From Bacteroidales bacterium (lineage in GTDB: Bacteria > Bacteroidota > Bacteroidia > Bacteroidales > UBA3824), in contig JAFYDK010000099.1 in assembly GCA_017544805.1 (NCBI GenBank), positions 1-64,000 on the forward strand: a DNA stretch of 64,000 bases, written 5' to 3'. The notes under the pieces were generated by a model. It was given only the letters and a program-made list of their open reading frames with translations, did not search any database and was not told where the DNA came from. The position numbers and the translations under genes are program-made. Of the stretch, positions 42,762 to 51,895 are shown in pieces (position 1 is the first letter of the stretch; each line of letters begins with the position of its first letter).

Positions 42762-45404
42762 ATGTCCTTAAATTACGGTCGTCATTCTCTTTTGTTAGCG
42801 GTTTTGCTGATAATATTACCGCTTAACATTTTAGCACAAGAGAATGACGATCGTATTTTTATAACACTATCTTATCAAAAGCAAACGTTAAAGACTGTTT
42901 TGGACGATATATCTTCGCAGTCAGGCGTTTTGTTTGTTTATAACAGTGGACAGATTAACGACAATGTTAAAATAGATATTAAAGCCAAACGTAAAAATCT
43001 TAATGACGTCTTGTCGCAAATCTCTGACATCTTGGATTTTACCTTTGTCCGCTGCGAAAAACAAATTATCATCAAACCGCGCAAAACCGAAGTAAGTTCT
43101 ACGGAGGATTCCAAAAACAAAAATGCTGTTATTAGCGGTTATATCCGCGATGTTAAAACTCAGGAATTTCTTATCGGTGCAACAATTTCCGTTGAAGGTC
43201 ATGCTTTAGGTACGGCTACTAATGCTTACGGATATTATTCCTTGCCTCTTATGAAAGGTGAATACACCTTGATATTCTCTTATTTAGGATACAAACGTGA
43301 ATATGTTAAAATCAATTTAACGGGTTCAGTATCTATTAACAAGGCTTTGGAAATGATTGAAACTCCTTTGGATGCGGTTTCCATCAGCTCTGAAAGTTTC
43401 TATGCCGGAGCTAAAGAATCCCTTAATTCTCCGGGTTCAAGTATTACGGTGAAGGATTTTATGGAATATTCAGGACTTGTTTTGTCTGGAGATTTGGTGG
43501 GAATCCTCGCTACCGATCACGGAATCACTAGAGTTGCAGACGGTTCGGCTTTTTACTGCGCAAGAGGAGGTTGCAAAGACCAAAATTTAATCCTTATTGA
43601 CGATGCTCCGGTTTATCATCCTTCGCATTTGTTCGGATTTTTTTCTTCCGTATCCTCTGACGCAATAAGCGCAATAGATGTTTATACCTCTGATTTTCCT
43701 ATCAGATACGGAGGCAGATTGTCTTCTATTACGGATATAAGAACCAAAGACGGTATTTTGGGAAAGTTTAAAATCGGAGGCGAAGTTATGCCTTTTGCCG
43801 TTTCCGCTTTAACGGAAGTCCCGTTGAAACAAGACAAAATAACCTCTACCGTTAATTTTAGAAAATCAATTTTAGGCTGGATACCTTTGAAATTGGACAG
43901 GAAAGGTAAAAATGGTTTTTATGATGTTAATGCTAAAATTCATTTTAGGCTTTCTAATAAGAACCGCCTTTATTTGTCCTTTTACGGCAGCAAGGATTAT
44001 TATAACGACCTTAACACCACAACCGATTATGCCGTAATATGGTATAATACGGCTGCAACTATTCGTAACTATCATATTATCAGCGATAAAATTTTTATGA
44101 ATAATTCCATTTATATGGGACGTTACGATTATAAAATCTATACTAACGATGACCATACGAATTATTGGACAACGGGAATACAAAACTTCAGTTATAAATC
44201 TGATTTCGTTTATAACATAACGCCTGCCAATACGATACGCTTTGGCGGAGAATATAGTTTCCATCTTTTTACTCCGGCGCGACTTTATACGGAAGATAAT
44301 AAGACGGGTACCGGACTTTTAACCGGTAATGCTGACGATGTTTCCTCTTATTTGGGCGTTGAAACAAGAATAACAAAAAAAATGGCTTTCAAAGTAGGTA
44401 CGAGAATCAATTTTTGGGGTAATTACGGAGCTGCTAAAAGCTATTTTTATAACGAAAGGACTATGATGTGGGATACGATTTCTTATCCTAAAGGAAGATT
44501 TAAGACCACAAAAGAGTTTGAACCGAGGGTTGCTTTGGTTTATAAACCTATGTCAAACATGATGTTGAAACTTTCATGCGAGAGAAACGTTCAGTTTTTG
44601 CATACGCTTTCAAACTCGATAAGCCCTTTTACGACTCTTGATTTGTGGATTCCGAGTGGAAATTATTTCAAACCGCAATCTGCTAATTGCGTAACTTTTT
44701 CCTCTGATTTAAAACTTCGGGATTTGAGTTTTAGTTTCAACGCTTATTATAAATATGCTGAGAATTTAACGGAATACACCTTCCACGCTAATATGCTTTT
44801 GAATCAGACAATCGAAAACGAATTTTATCTCGGAAAATCAAAGATTTATGGCGCAGAGTTCTCGGTCGAGAAAAATGCGGGCGCATTGCATTTAAAAGCA
44901 TTTTATGCTTATTCTTATTCAAGGCGTCTTACCCCGGAATTATATCATAAAGAATATATCGCCGATAATTGTATTCCGCATACAATACATTTGATGTTAA
45001 GTTATAAGATTACTAAAAAAATTTCTGCTAAAGCGGATTGGAATTTTAACACGGGTATTCCTTATACCAAACCCGTCGGATTTTATTATTACGAGGAATA
45101 CAAAATCCCTTATTACGGCGCACGAAACAACGCACGACTGCCCGATTATCATAAAATGAACCTCGCTTTTGAATATATTTTACCCGTTATAAAGCCAAAT
45201 GGAAAATTTTTCCATTCCTTAACACTCTCTATTTATAACATTTACAACAGAGTAAACTTTGTAATGGTATCTTATAATAAGGTGAAAACCCCAAGCGGTA
45301 GTTATGTAATTCCCTCTAATTATATTAAGGACAACCAATTCCTTGCAACAGGATTGTCATTGCCCGGAATTATGCCCGTATTAAGTTATAAATTTAGATA
45401 CTAA
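42762..45404 (+). CDS. TonB-dependent receptor with STN signalling domain
   Basis: 880 residues with a signal peptide (cut near LAQ, residue 27). The order is STN domain (about 32-105, TLKTVLDDISSQSGVLFVYN), a carboxypeptidase-like beta-sandwich (about 120-200, ISGYIRDVKTQEFLIGATIS), the plug (about 210-330, with ARGGCKDQNLILIDDAPVYH and DFPIRYGGRLSSITDIRTKD) and a 22-strand outer-membrane barrel ending in Phe-Arg-Tyr. It imports a ligand across the outer membrane and signals to FecR. No SusD gene follows, so this is not a polysaccharide locus; the ligand is unknown. Confidence 0.93.
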   Translation: MSLNYGRHSLLLAVLLIILPLNILAQENDDRIFITLSYQKQTLKTVLDDISSQSGVLFVYNSGQINDNVKIDIKAKRKNLNDVLSQISDILDFTFVRCEKQIIIKPRKTEVSSTEDSKNKNAVISGYIRDVKTQEFLIGATISVEGHALGTATNAYGYYSLPLMKGEYTLIFSYLGYKREYVKINLTGSVSINKALEMIETPLDAVSISSESFYAGAKESLNSPGSSITVKDFMEYSGLVLSGDLVGILATDHGITRVADGSAFYCARGGCKDQNLILIDDAPVYHPSHLFGFFSSVSSDAISAIDVYTSDFPIRYGGRLSSITDIRTKDGILGKFKIGGEVMPFAVSALTEVPLKQDKITSTVNFRKSILGWIPLKLDRKGKNGFYDVNAKIHFRLSNKNRLYLSFYGSKDYYNDLNTTTDYAVIWYNTAATIRNYHIISDKIFMNNSIYMGRYDYKIYTNDDHTNYWTTGIQNFSYKSDFVYNITPANTIRFGGEYSFHLFTPARLYTEDNKTGTGLLTGNADDVSSYLGVETRITKKMAFKVGTRINFWGNYGAAKSYFYNERTMMWDTISYPKGRFKTTKEFEPRVALVYKPMSNMMLKLSCERNVQFLHTLSNSISPFTTLDLWIPSGNYFKPQSANCVTFSSDLKLRDLSFSFNAYYKYAENLTEYTFHANMLLNQTIENEFYLGKSKIYGAEFSVEKNAGALHLKAFYAYSYSRRLTPELYHKEYIADNCIPHTIHLMLSYKITKKISAKADWNFNTGIPYTKPVGFYYYEEYKIPYYGARNNARLPDYHKMNLAFEYILPVIKPNGKFFHSLTLSIYNIYNRVNFVMVSYNKVKTPSGSYVIPSNYIKDNQFLATGLSLPGIMPVLSYKFRY

Positions 45405-45457
45405 AAAAAATTAACAAAAAACTAAAAAAAAAATTAGGTCATAAAAAAAATTATAAC

Positions 45458-45465
45458 TAATTTTG
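45458..45465 (+). promoter_or_regulatory. -7 box of the rplM operon
   Basis: TAATTTTG followed by CAC, exact match, 65 bases before the rplM start. Confidence 0.5.
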
Positions 45466-45529
45466 CACACCCGATTATTATCAAAAGTTATTTAACTATT
45501 TTAAAAACAATTATTAAAATTTAAAAAAC

Positions 45530-45994
45530 GTGGATTCATTAAGTTACAAGACCGTTTCCATCAATAAAGCAGCCGTAGAGAAAGAGTGGTTGCTCGTAGA
45601 TGCAACGGATCAAACGTTAGGACGCTTTGCGTCAAAGATTGCCATGCTTTTGAGGGGCAAATACAAAGCCTCTTTCACTCCGCATGTAGACTGCGGCGAT
45701 AACGTAATCGTTATCAATGCTGAAAAAATTAGAATGACCGGCAAAAAATGGGCTCAGAAAGAGTACGTACACCATTCAGGTTATCCGGGAGGACAGAAAA
45801 TTGAAATCGCTAAAGATTTCGCTAAAAAAACTTTCGGTCCCGAGAGAATAATCGAAAAAGCGGTAAGAGGTATGTTGCCCAAAAACAAACTCGCCGATGC
45901 TATCCTGAGAAACAACCTCAAAGTATATCAGGGAGATAAACACGAACACGAGGCTCAGAAGCCCAGACTTATTAATTTAAATGACCTCAGATAA
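45530..45994 (+). CDS. rplM: 50S ribosomal protein L13
   Basis: 154 residues. The start is GTG (MDSLSYKTVSINKA matches Bacteroidota L13 N-termini; no ATG fits). It shows LLVDATDQTLGRFASKIA, FTPHVDCGDNVIVINAEKI, HSGYPGG and AVRGMLPKNKL. L13 is an early assembly protein of the large subunit. rpsI follows after two bases. Confidence 0.97.
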   Translation: MDSLSYKTVSINKAAVEKEWLLVDATDQTLGRFASKIAMLLRGKYKASFTPHVDCGDNVIVINAEKIRMTGKKWAQKEYVHHSGYPGGQKIEIAKDFAKKTFGPERIIEKAVRGMLPKNKLADAILRNNLKVYQGDKHEHEAQKPRLINLNDLR

Positions 45995-45996
45995 TT

Positions 45997-46386
45997 ATGG
46001 CAGACGTTACAAATACAATAGGTAGAAGAAAAGCAGCAGTTGCCCGCGTTTATGTAACCCCCGGCAACGGCGAAATTAAAATCAACGGCAGAGATTACAA
46101 AGAATACTTTACCGTTCCGCAGTTTCAGAAAGTAGCCGTTCAGGCACTTGACAAACTCGGCGCATTGGCTAACTATGATATTAAAGCCAACGTACAAGGC
46201 GGCGGATTCAAAGGACAAGCTGAGGCGGTAAGATTAGGCATCGCAAGGGCATTGGTAAAAATCAATCCCGAAGACAGAGTTGCTTTGAAAAAAGAAGGCT
46301 TCTTGTGCCGCGATTCAAGAGTCGTTGAAAGAAAGAAACCCGGTCGTCCGGGCGCAAGAAAACGCTTCCAATTCAGTAAGCGTTAG
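45997..46386 (+). CDS. rpsI: 30S ribosomal protein S9
   Basis: 129 residues: GRRKAAVARVYVTPGNGEI, GGGFKGQAEAVRLGIARAL, and the invariant C-terminal tail ARKRFQFSKR whose last Arg reaches the P-site tRNA. Co-transcribed with rplM. Confidence 0.98.
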   Translation: MADVTNTIGRRKAAVARVYVTPGNGEIKINGRDYKEYFTVPQFQKVAVQALDKLGALANYDIKANVQGGGFKGQAEAVRLGIARALVKINPEDRVALKKEGFLCRDSRVVERKKPGRPGARKRFQFSKR

Positions 46387-46404
46387 TATAATGTTTAGTA
46401 TCCA

Positions 46405-46456
46405 AACTGTCGAGACCGATAGCACTTGTGATTTGACCTATTGCTACCCGGCAGTT
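46405..46456 (+). promoter_or_regulatory. Possible structured leader before rpsB
   Basis: In the 108-base rpsI-rpsB gap, AACTG (46405-46409) can pair with CAGTT (46452-46456) and GATAG (46418-46422) with CTATT (46438-46442). This could be a ribosomal-protein autoregulatory leader, but the pairing is short. Confidence 0.25.
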
Positions 46457-46494
46457 GATTTTTAGTTGAACGTAAACAAATAAAAAGAACCAAA

Positions 46495-47325
46495 ATGGTA
46501 AGTTTTGAAGAATTATTAGACGCAGGTGTACATTTCGGACACTTGAAAAGAAAATGGAATCCTGCAATGGCCCCTTACATCTTCATGGAAAAGGGCGGAA
46601 TCCACATAATTGATTTGCATAAGACAGCTGCTAAACTCGAAGAGGCTGCCGCTGCTATCAAACAAATAGCAAAATCGGGACGCAAAATCCTTTTCGTTGC
46701 TACCAAAAAACAAGCGAAAAGCATTGTTGCAGAAAAAGTACAGGCCGTAAATATGCCTTACGTTACAGAACGTTGGTCAGGCGGTATGCTTACTAACTTC
46801 GCTACTGTACGTAGAGCTGTTAAAAAAATGGCTACAATCGATAAAATGGCCTCTGACGGTACATTCGATCAGTTGTCAAAACGTGAAAAACTCCAAATCA
46901 CTCGTAGAAGAGAAAAATTGGAGAAAAACCTCGGTTCAATCGCTGATTTGAGCAAAACACCTGCTGCTTTGTTCGTAATCGACGTTTTGAAAGAAAAAAT
47001 CGCTGTTAAAGAGGCTCACAGACTTCACATTCCCGTTTTCGGTATGGTTGATACAAACTCTAATCCTAACGATGTAGACTTTGTAATTCCTGCTAACGAC
47101 GATGCTGCAAAATCTATTTCTATCGTTCTTGATGTTATCACCAAGGCTATCTCTGAAGGCGTTGCTGAAAGAAAAAACGATAAAGATACGAACGAAAACC
47201 CTAAAGCTAATCAGGGTAAAAACCGCGGCAACAAAACCCGTGCAAGAAAAGCTAATAACAACGGCGACAAAGCTGCTGAAAACGCAGCTGAACAACCCGC
47301 TGCTGAAAAAGCACAGGAAAACTAA
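46495..47325 (+). CDS. rpsB: 30S ribosomal protein S2
   Basis: 276 residues. The S2 body is clear (LLDAGVHFGHLKRKWNPAM, GRKILFVATKKQAKSIV, RWSGGMLTNFATV, FGMVDTNSNPNDVDFVIPAN). The last 50 residues are an extra low-complexity tail rich in Asn, Lys, Ala and Glu (NENPKANQGKNRGNKTRARK), longer than in most bacteria. It is followed by tsf, the common rpsB-tsf arrangement. Confidence 0.97.
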   Translation: MVSFEELLDAGVHFGHLKRKWNPAMAPYIFMEKGGIHIIDLHKTAAKLEEAAAAIKQIAKSGRKILFVATKKQAKSIVAEKVQAVNMPYVTERWSGGMLTNFATVRRAVKKMATIDKMASDGTFDQLSKREKLQITRRREKLEKNLGSIADLSKTPAALFVIDVLKEKIAVKEAHRLHIPVFGMVDTNSNPNDVDFVIPANDDAAKSISIVLDVITKAISEGVAERKNDKDTNENPKANQGKNRGNKTRARKANNNGDKAAENAAEQPAAEKAQEN

Positions 47326-47350
47326 TCTTTTAAGCAAAGAAAATTAAGAA

Positions 47351-48340
47351 ATGGCAGAAATTAAAGCAAGCGACGTTAAAAAATTAAGAGATTTAACGGG
47401 CGCAGGTATGATGGACTGCAAAAAAGCCCTCGCTGAAAGCAATGGCGATTTCGATGCAGCTATTGATATTCTTAGAAAAAAAGGTCAGAAAGTAGCAAGC
47501 AAACGTGCCGATAGAGAAGCTAAAGAAGGCTATGTAATCGGTAAAGTTTCATCTGACGGCAAAAAAGCTTACGTTGTTTCTCTCAATTGCGAGACAGACT
47601 TCGTTGCTAAAAATGCTGATTTTATCAAATTTGCTCAAGATATTCTTGATGCCGCTATTAACGCTGATGCTTCTGATGCTGAGGCTGTTAAAGCTCTTCC
47701 TTACGGAAAAGGTACTATTAACGACGAAATCGTTAATCAGACTGGCGTTATCGGTGAAAAAATCGAATTAGGATATTACGGCAAAGTTTCCGGCGAGTCT
47801 GTTTATTGTTACAATCACATGGGCAACCGTTTGACGGCTCTCGTTGCTTACAACAAAGCTCTCGATAATACCGTTGCTAAAAACGTTGCAATGCAGGTTG
47901 CTGCAATGGCTCCTATCGCTGTTGATAAAGACGGTATCTCTCAAGAGACTATCGACAAAGAGTTGGAAGTTGCTAAAGAGAAAACCGTTCAGGAACAAAT
48001 TCAGAAGAAAGTTGAAGCTGCTTTGAAAAAAGAAGGTATCAACCCTGCTCACGTAGATTCTGACGATCACATTGCATCTAACATCACTAAAGGTTGGATT
48101 ACTGAGGAACAAGGCAAACTCGCTAAAGAAATCAAAGCTAAAGTTGCTGCTGAAACTAAAGTTCCGGCTCAAATGATCGAAAATATTGCAAAAGGTCGTA
48201 TCAATAAATTCTATGAAGAGGTTACTCTTCTTAATCAGAAATTCGAGCAAGACAACAAAATCACTATCCGTGAATACTTGCAGAAAGCTGATAAGGACTT
48301 AACCGTTAAAGAATTTATCCGTTACGGTTTAGGTAATTAA
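47351..48340 (+). CDS. tsf: Elongation factor Ts
   Basis: 329 residues, about 50 longer than the E. coli protein as is usual in this phylum. N-terminal UBA-like domain (VKKLRDLTGAGMMDCKKALA), core LNCETDFVAKNADF, VAMQVAAMAPIAV, and C-terminal QTFVKDDK-equivalent region (QDNKITIREYLQKADKDL). It recycles EF-Tu by releasing GDP. A strong terminator follows. Confidence 0.97.
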   Translation: MAEIKASDVKKLRDLTGAGMMDCKKALAESNGDFDAAIDILRKKGQKVASKRADREAKEGYVIGKVSSDGKKAYVVSLNCETDFVAKNADFIKFAQDILDAAINADASDAEAVKALPYGKGTINDEIVNQTGVIGEKIELGYYGKVSGESVYCYNHMGNRLTALVAYNKALDNTVAKNVAMQVAAMAPIAVDKDGISQETIDKELEVAKEKTVQEQIQKKVEAALKKEGINPAHVDSDDHIASNITKGWITEEQGKLAKEIKAKVAAETKVPAQMIENIAKGRINKFYEEVTLLNQKFEQDNKITIREYLQKADKDLTVKEFIRYGLGN

Positions 48341-48372
48341 TCATATTTTTTGATTTTAAATTAATAATTATT

Positions 48373-48407
48373 AAGGCGGCTATATTTTTTTAGCCGCCTT
48401 TTTTGTT
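48373..48407 (+). terminator. Terminator of the rplM-rpsI-rpsB-tsf operon
   Basis: A perfect 10-base stem (AAGGCGGCTA at 48373-48382, TAGCCGCCTT at 48391-48400) with a T-run. Confidence 0.9.
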
Positions 48408-48446
48408 TTTGTTGAGATTTTATTTTTTTTATATATTTTTTTTTGA

Positions 48447-48454
48447 TACTTTTG
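48447..48454 (+). promoter_or_regulatory. -7 box of the FISUMP/PKD unit
   Basis: TACTTTTG followed by CA, exact match. The 91-base leader contains TTGCGCAA and a GGGTA/TACCC stem. Confidence 0.5.
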
Positions 48455-48545
48455 CATATATAAAAAACTTGCGCAAGGAATAATGGGTAAGGTGCTGAAA
48501 TACCCAAAAGAAAGTGAGTATAATTATTAACTAATATTATATAAC

Positions 48546-49310
48546 ATGAAAAGAATATTTGGTATAGTGTTATTGCTTTTTCTATTTGTTACGTTTGAAG
48601 TATCGTGTCAAAAGGAAATAGAAAATGATGGAGGTATTATTTTAAGCGGAGAAAGCATAAGTCTGCCTCTAAAAGAGAATTCCGCAGATAGTAGTGCAAA
48701 ATGCGTATCTAAACGTGGTTTTGGTAAAAAGTTTAGTCAGGTTCGTATCTTGCAAGACGATCTGGAACTTAGTTCTGCTGTGGTTCATAAAACTATAAAG
48801 ATACGGGATATAAAAGGTAGTATATGTCAGGAGTGGCTATATGAAAATTTGTATTCTACAGTTTGGCAGGGAATAGGACAGCCCGGAGATGAAAGCGGAG
48901 AAAAATATGGTTTATACTATCAATGGAATAGAAATTTTTCCGATGTTTCACAATCGGATTGGGATCTTTGTATTTACAATGCCGTTAATGATGAAAATGA
49001 ATTAGGTTTTCATATCCCTAACGAAGATGACTTTGATAATTTAGCAAATATAATAGGCGGTCAAGAATATATTTTTGAGGTTTTGGGTATGACTCCTCGA
49101 GGAGATTATAAAAACACGATTGTAGAGATAAAACTTAATAATGCTTGTTATTGGATGATTCCCCCTCGTCATTATGGTAGGCAACAACCAGGGTGCGGTG
49201 TTTTTATTCATAACGGAGGAGCAAGAAAATTTACGGTTGCTTTTACAAATGTACCTGATTTACATTGCGGACTGCGTTTAGTGAGGACTATAAAAAAGGA
49301 AGAATGGTAA
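48546..49310 (+). CDS. FISUMP-like domain lipoprotein
   Basis: 254 residues with a leader ending in lipobox VSC (Cys21). YGLYYQWNRNF, LGFHIPNEDDFDNLANIIGG and the end CGLRLVR follow the pattern of the FISUMP (Fib_succ_major) domain, where a LYxW segment is followed by a GWRLPTxxEW motif and a GFRxVR end. FISUMP proteins are secreted or surface proteins of unknown function, often in many paralogues. The last seven bases overlap the PKD gene, so the two are translated together. A second FISUMP lipoprotein starts at 63202. Confidence 0.78.
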   Translation: MKRIFGIVLLLFLFVTFEVSCQKEIENDGGIILSGESISLPLKENSADSSAKCVSKRGFGKKFSQVRILQDDLELSSAVVHKTIKIRDIKGSICQEWLYENLYSTVWQGIGQPGDESGEKYGLYYQWNRNFSDVSQSDWDLCIYNAVNDENELGFHIPNEDDFDNLANIIGGQEYIFEVLGMTPRGDYKNTIVEIKLNNACYWMIPPRHYGRQQPGCGVFIHNGGARKFTVAFTNVPDLHCGLRLVRTIKKEEW

Positions 49311-50683
49311 AAGTAGTAGTAAAAATAAGTGTTAATATCTTTTTGATATTAGCACTTTTTAGTTTTTCTTTGTTTGCTCAAAATAAGCATACCGTTCTAT
49401 GGAATGTGGGGGAATATATGTTGGATTTCAGAGATGGCAGTTTGAAAGTACCGTTTGAAAAGCATGATTGGAATCCGCAAAAATCTCGTTGGTATGTTGA
49501 TGAAATGGGAAATTTGAAAATCATATATGACGGGCAGAAGTTAATTCATCTTTTAGGTAATAATTCTGTCCCGATAGTGGGGGGAGAAAATATAAAAGAG
49601 GATGAAGTTTCATTTTTTATTCCTGTGCCGGCAAATAAGGATATGATTTATTGTATCGGGGAAAAAACTTATTCCGTAATAGATTTGTCTGAAAATAAAA
49701 TTATCAAAACTTCTTCGTTGAAAAATACTGCACAGACACATTTAGCCGTAAGACATTTTGATAAATGTAGTATTTGGCTTATCTTTTTCGATAAATTAGA
49801 GTATTATAAATATCTTATCACAAAAGACGGTATTGATTATATTGAAACCGTTGAATTAGAGAAAAATGACTACGAAAATGTAAAATTCTATTCTTCAAAT
49901 ATATGGCGTATAAACTTATCAAAAGACTGTAAACATTATACCGCACTTGTAAGCGGTGATAGAAATAATGAAATTTATTATGGTGATTTTGATAATAAAA
50001 CCGGTGATTTTCATAGAAAATATAGTTACCGTTTTACTCAATGTACTTATAATAGTAATGTTATAATTTCTCCTGATAATACAAAAATTATATATCATGC
50101 ACTAATGGGTGAAAGTTCTAGAGGAGATGATGTCTTTTTTTCTATACCTATATCCGTAGACGGGGTTCCTGATTTTGAAAATAGTAATGTGTTATTTACT
50201 ATACAAAGAACCCGTGCTCTTTATTCTATTACTGATTGTTTTTACGCTATTGACGGTAATATATATTTCTTATTATATGTCTTGAGGGAAATTATAAAAA
50301 TAGGTTTCGATAAGCCTGATATATATAAAGATGTTTATAATATGCCTACAATTTTCTATCCGCGGTTAAGTTTTGTTAGTGATTGGTTTTCTGATGATTA
50401 TCAAGAAAATTGTATTCCATATATATCTTATAAAGAATTTTGTGAAAGCGGGAAAATAATGTTTTCTCTTGATAATTATTCTCAAATAAAATCATTCCAT
50501 TGGTCTTTTGGTGATGGAACGGTATCAGAAGAAGAGTTTCCTGTTCATGTTTATAAAGACTTAAAAAAATATGACGTAACAGTGGAAACGATTTCTTTTG
50601 ACGGGCAGAAAAATACTTTTCATAAGGAAATTGTTGTTTCTCCTATTATTATAAAAGCACCTAAGATAATTTGTGATGATTAA
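49304..50683 (+). CDS. Secreted protein with propeller-like body and C-terminal PKD domain
   Basis: 459 residues. The ATG at 49304 gives a signal peptide (cut after SLFAQ, about residue 26). The body has repeated WD/YD strands (YSVIDLSENKIIKTS, NVIISPDNTKIIYHALMGES) that look like a beta-propeller. At about 375-450 there is a PKD domain: IKSFHWSFGDGTVSEEEFPV, then HVYKDLKKYDVTVETIS. PKD domains mediate binding at the cell surface. No type IX sorting tail follows. It resembles the gene at 61801 in layout. Confidence 0.82.
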   Translation: MVKVVVKISVNIFLILALFSFSLFAQNKHTVLWNVGEYMLDFRDGSLKVPFEKHDWNPQKSRWYVDEMGNLKIIYDGQKLIHLLGNNSVPIVGGENIKEDEVSFFIPVPANKDMIYCIGEKTYSVIDLSENKIIKTSSLKNTAQTHLAVRHFDKCSIWLIFFDKLEYYKYLITKDGIDYIETVELEKNDYENVKFYSSNIWRINLSKDCKHYTALVSGDRNNEIYYGDFDNKTGDFHRKYSYRFTQCTYNSNVIISPDNTKIIYHALMGESSRGDDVFFSIPISVDGVPDFENSNVLFTIQRTRALYSITDCFYAIDGNIYFLLYVLREIIKIGFDKPDIYKDVYNMPTIFYPRLSFVSDWFSDDYQENCIPYISYKEFCESGKIMFSLDNYSQIKSFHWSFGDGTVSEEEFPVHVYKDLKKYDVTVETISFDGQKNTFHKEIVVSPIIIKAPKIICDD

Positions 50684-50693
50684 CTGTTGAGTT

Positions 50694-50928
50694 ATAATTC
50701 ACCCTTGCAGCCTAATTACTCGTGCCTCGAGTAACCATAATTCACCCTTGCAGCCTAATTACTCGAGCCTTAAGTAACCATGATTCACCCTTGCAGCCTA
50801 AATACTCGAGCCTCGAGTAACTACAATTTACCCTTGCAGCCTAATTACTCAACCTTAGAGTAACTACAATTCACCCTTGCAGCCTAATTACTTGAGCCTT
50901 GAGTAACTGCGCTGCAAGGGTGAATTAT
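50694..50928. repeat. Five 43-bp palindromic repeats closed by an inverted copy
   Basis: Five direct units start at 50694 (the shared ACCCTTGCAG begins at 50701, 50744, 50787, 50830 and 50873, period 43). Each unit has a conserved outer part (ATAATTCACCCTTGCAG) and an inner palindrome, best in the form TTACTCGAGCCTCGAGTAA. At 50912-50928 the outer part returns inverted (CTGCAAGGGTGAATTAT), so the block has 17-base inverted ends. There is no unique spacer between units, so it is not a CRISPR. It follows the PKD gene stop by about ten bases. Confidence 0.9.
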
Positions 50929-51090
50929 TATTTTACAAGCATTGACGAATAATCTTTTTAACTTTAATTAACATTTAGTAGAAAATGTCATTTAAATATG
51001 TTATAATGCCGATTTTGTTATAAAAAAATATATTTTAACAAAGAAAATATTACTAAAAATAAAGTAAAATATGAAAAAATGTAATAAAAA
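50929..51090. other. AT-rich gap, nothing recognised
   Basis: Between the repeat array and the promoter at 51091 the sequence is very AT-rich, with no frame, hairpin or repeat that I can support. Confidence 0.6.
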
Positions 51091-51122
51091 TTTGCATAAT
51101 TAAAAAAATGCTTTTACCTTCG
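51091..51122 (+). promoter_or_regulatory. Promoter of the gene at 51162
   Basis: TTTG (51091-51094) and TACCTTCG (51115-51122, seven of eight matches) are 20 bases apart. The box falls inside the longer frame from 51108, favouring the ATG at 51162. Confidence 0.5.
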
Positions 51123-51161
51123 CGGTACAATTTTATTAACAAACATTTAAATTTTAAGAAA

Positions 51162-51848
51162 ATGAACAGTATTTTGAGAAAACAGATCGTAAGAATCTCC
51201 AACAAAACGATTGATGAGTTCTTACAGAGAGTCGTTAAAGCGTCTGACTCGTTAAAGAATAACGCTTTTGCAAAGTATGTGTCTAACCTTAAAACCTCGG
51301 CGAAAACATTCAACGAGTTGAGATTTTCTTCTTCGGGAAGTGATTATACTCCGCAAATGAGGGAAGTCGCTTTGAAAGCCGACAACGATTTTAAGCGTAT
51401 ACGTTTGACCGTAGAGTTTTCAATGTTTTGTAAAACCGCTCAGGAGCAAACGGACGCCGTAGAATTGAACTCGGTTTTGAAAAAATTCGGTAATATCGCT
51501 CATGTCGGTATCTTAAAAAAATTCGCCGATTACGAGGCTTTGGTTTCTCAGTTGAAACCTTTGAGTAAAAAACTTACTACTTTAGGTTTGGATACCACGG
51601 TTACGGATTTGGAAAAACTTATTGTTAAATTCCGTGAACTCAACATCGGTAGGGACGGTTACCGCTTAGGTCTTAAAGGTAAACGTTTTCAGGCTAAAGA
51701 AAAAGCATGGGAGGATTATTTATCGTTAAGGGATTATGTAGAGGCTTTTACTGTTATTAACGGTGATAAAGAAACTTCCGCTTTTGTAGGTTATGTTAAT
51801 GAAGCCATTATTTATTTGGCTCCTAACGAAAGCAAAAAGCAGGCTTAG
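51162..51848 (+). CDS. Conserved Bacteroidota protein, DUF6261-like
   Basis: 228 residues, soluble, nearly all helical, with no signal peptide or membrane segment. Features are FLQRVVKASDSLKNNAFAKY near the start, MREVALKADNDFKRIRLTVE, and ELNIGRDGYRLGLKGKRFQA toward the end. It reminds me of the DUF6261 family, of unknown function, but I cannot confirm this. It has its own promoter and terminator. Confidence 0.72.
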   Translation: MNSILRKQIVRISNKTIDEFLQRVVKASDSLKNNAFAKYVSNLKTSAKTFNELRFSSSGSDYTPQMREVALKADNDFKRIRLTVEFSMFCKTAQEQTDAVELNSVLKKFGNIAHVGILKKFADYEALVSQLKPLSKKLTTLGLDTTVTDLEKLIVKFRELNIGRDGYRLGLKGKRFQAKEKAWEDYLSLRDYVEAFTVINGDKETSAFVGYVNEAIIYLAPNESKKQA

Positions 51849-51895
51849 AATTTTTACTTTTTTCTAAAAATTAAATTTTTCATTTATTCTTAAGT

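Noticed and set aside
47768..48250. Long minus-strand frame (160 codons) opposite tsf
   Set aside because: Phe/Ser/Asn-rich antisense shadow of EF-Ts with no motif or promoter.
50694..50928. Possible CRISPR array because of regular 43-bp spacing
   Set aside because: The whole 43-bp unit is conserved; there are no unique spacers, no cas genes nearby, and the last copy is inverted.
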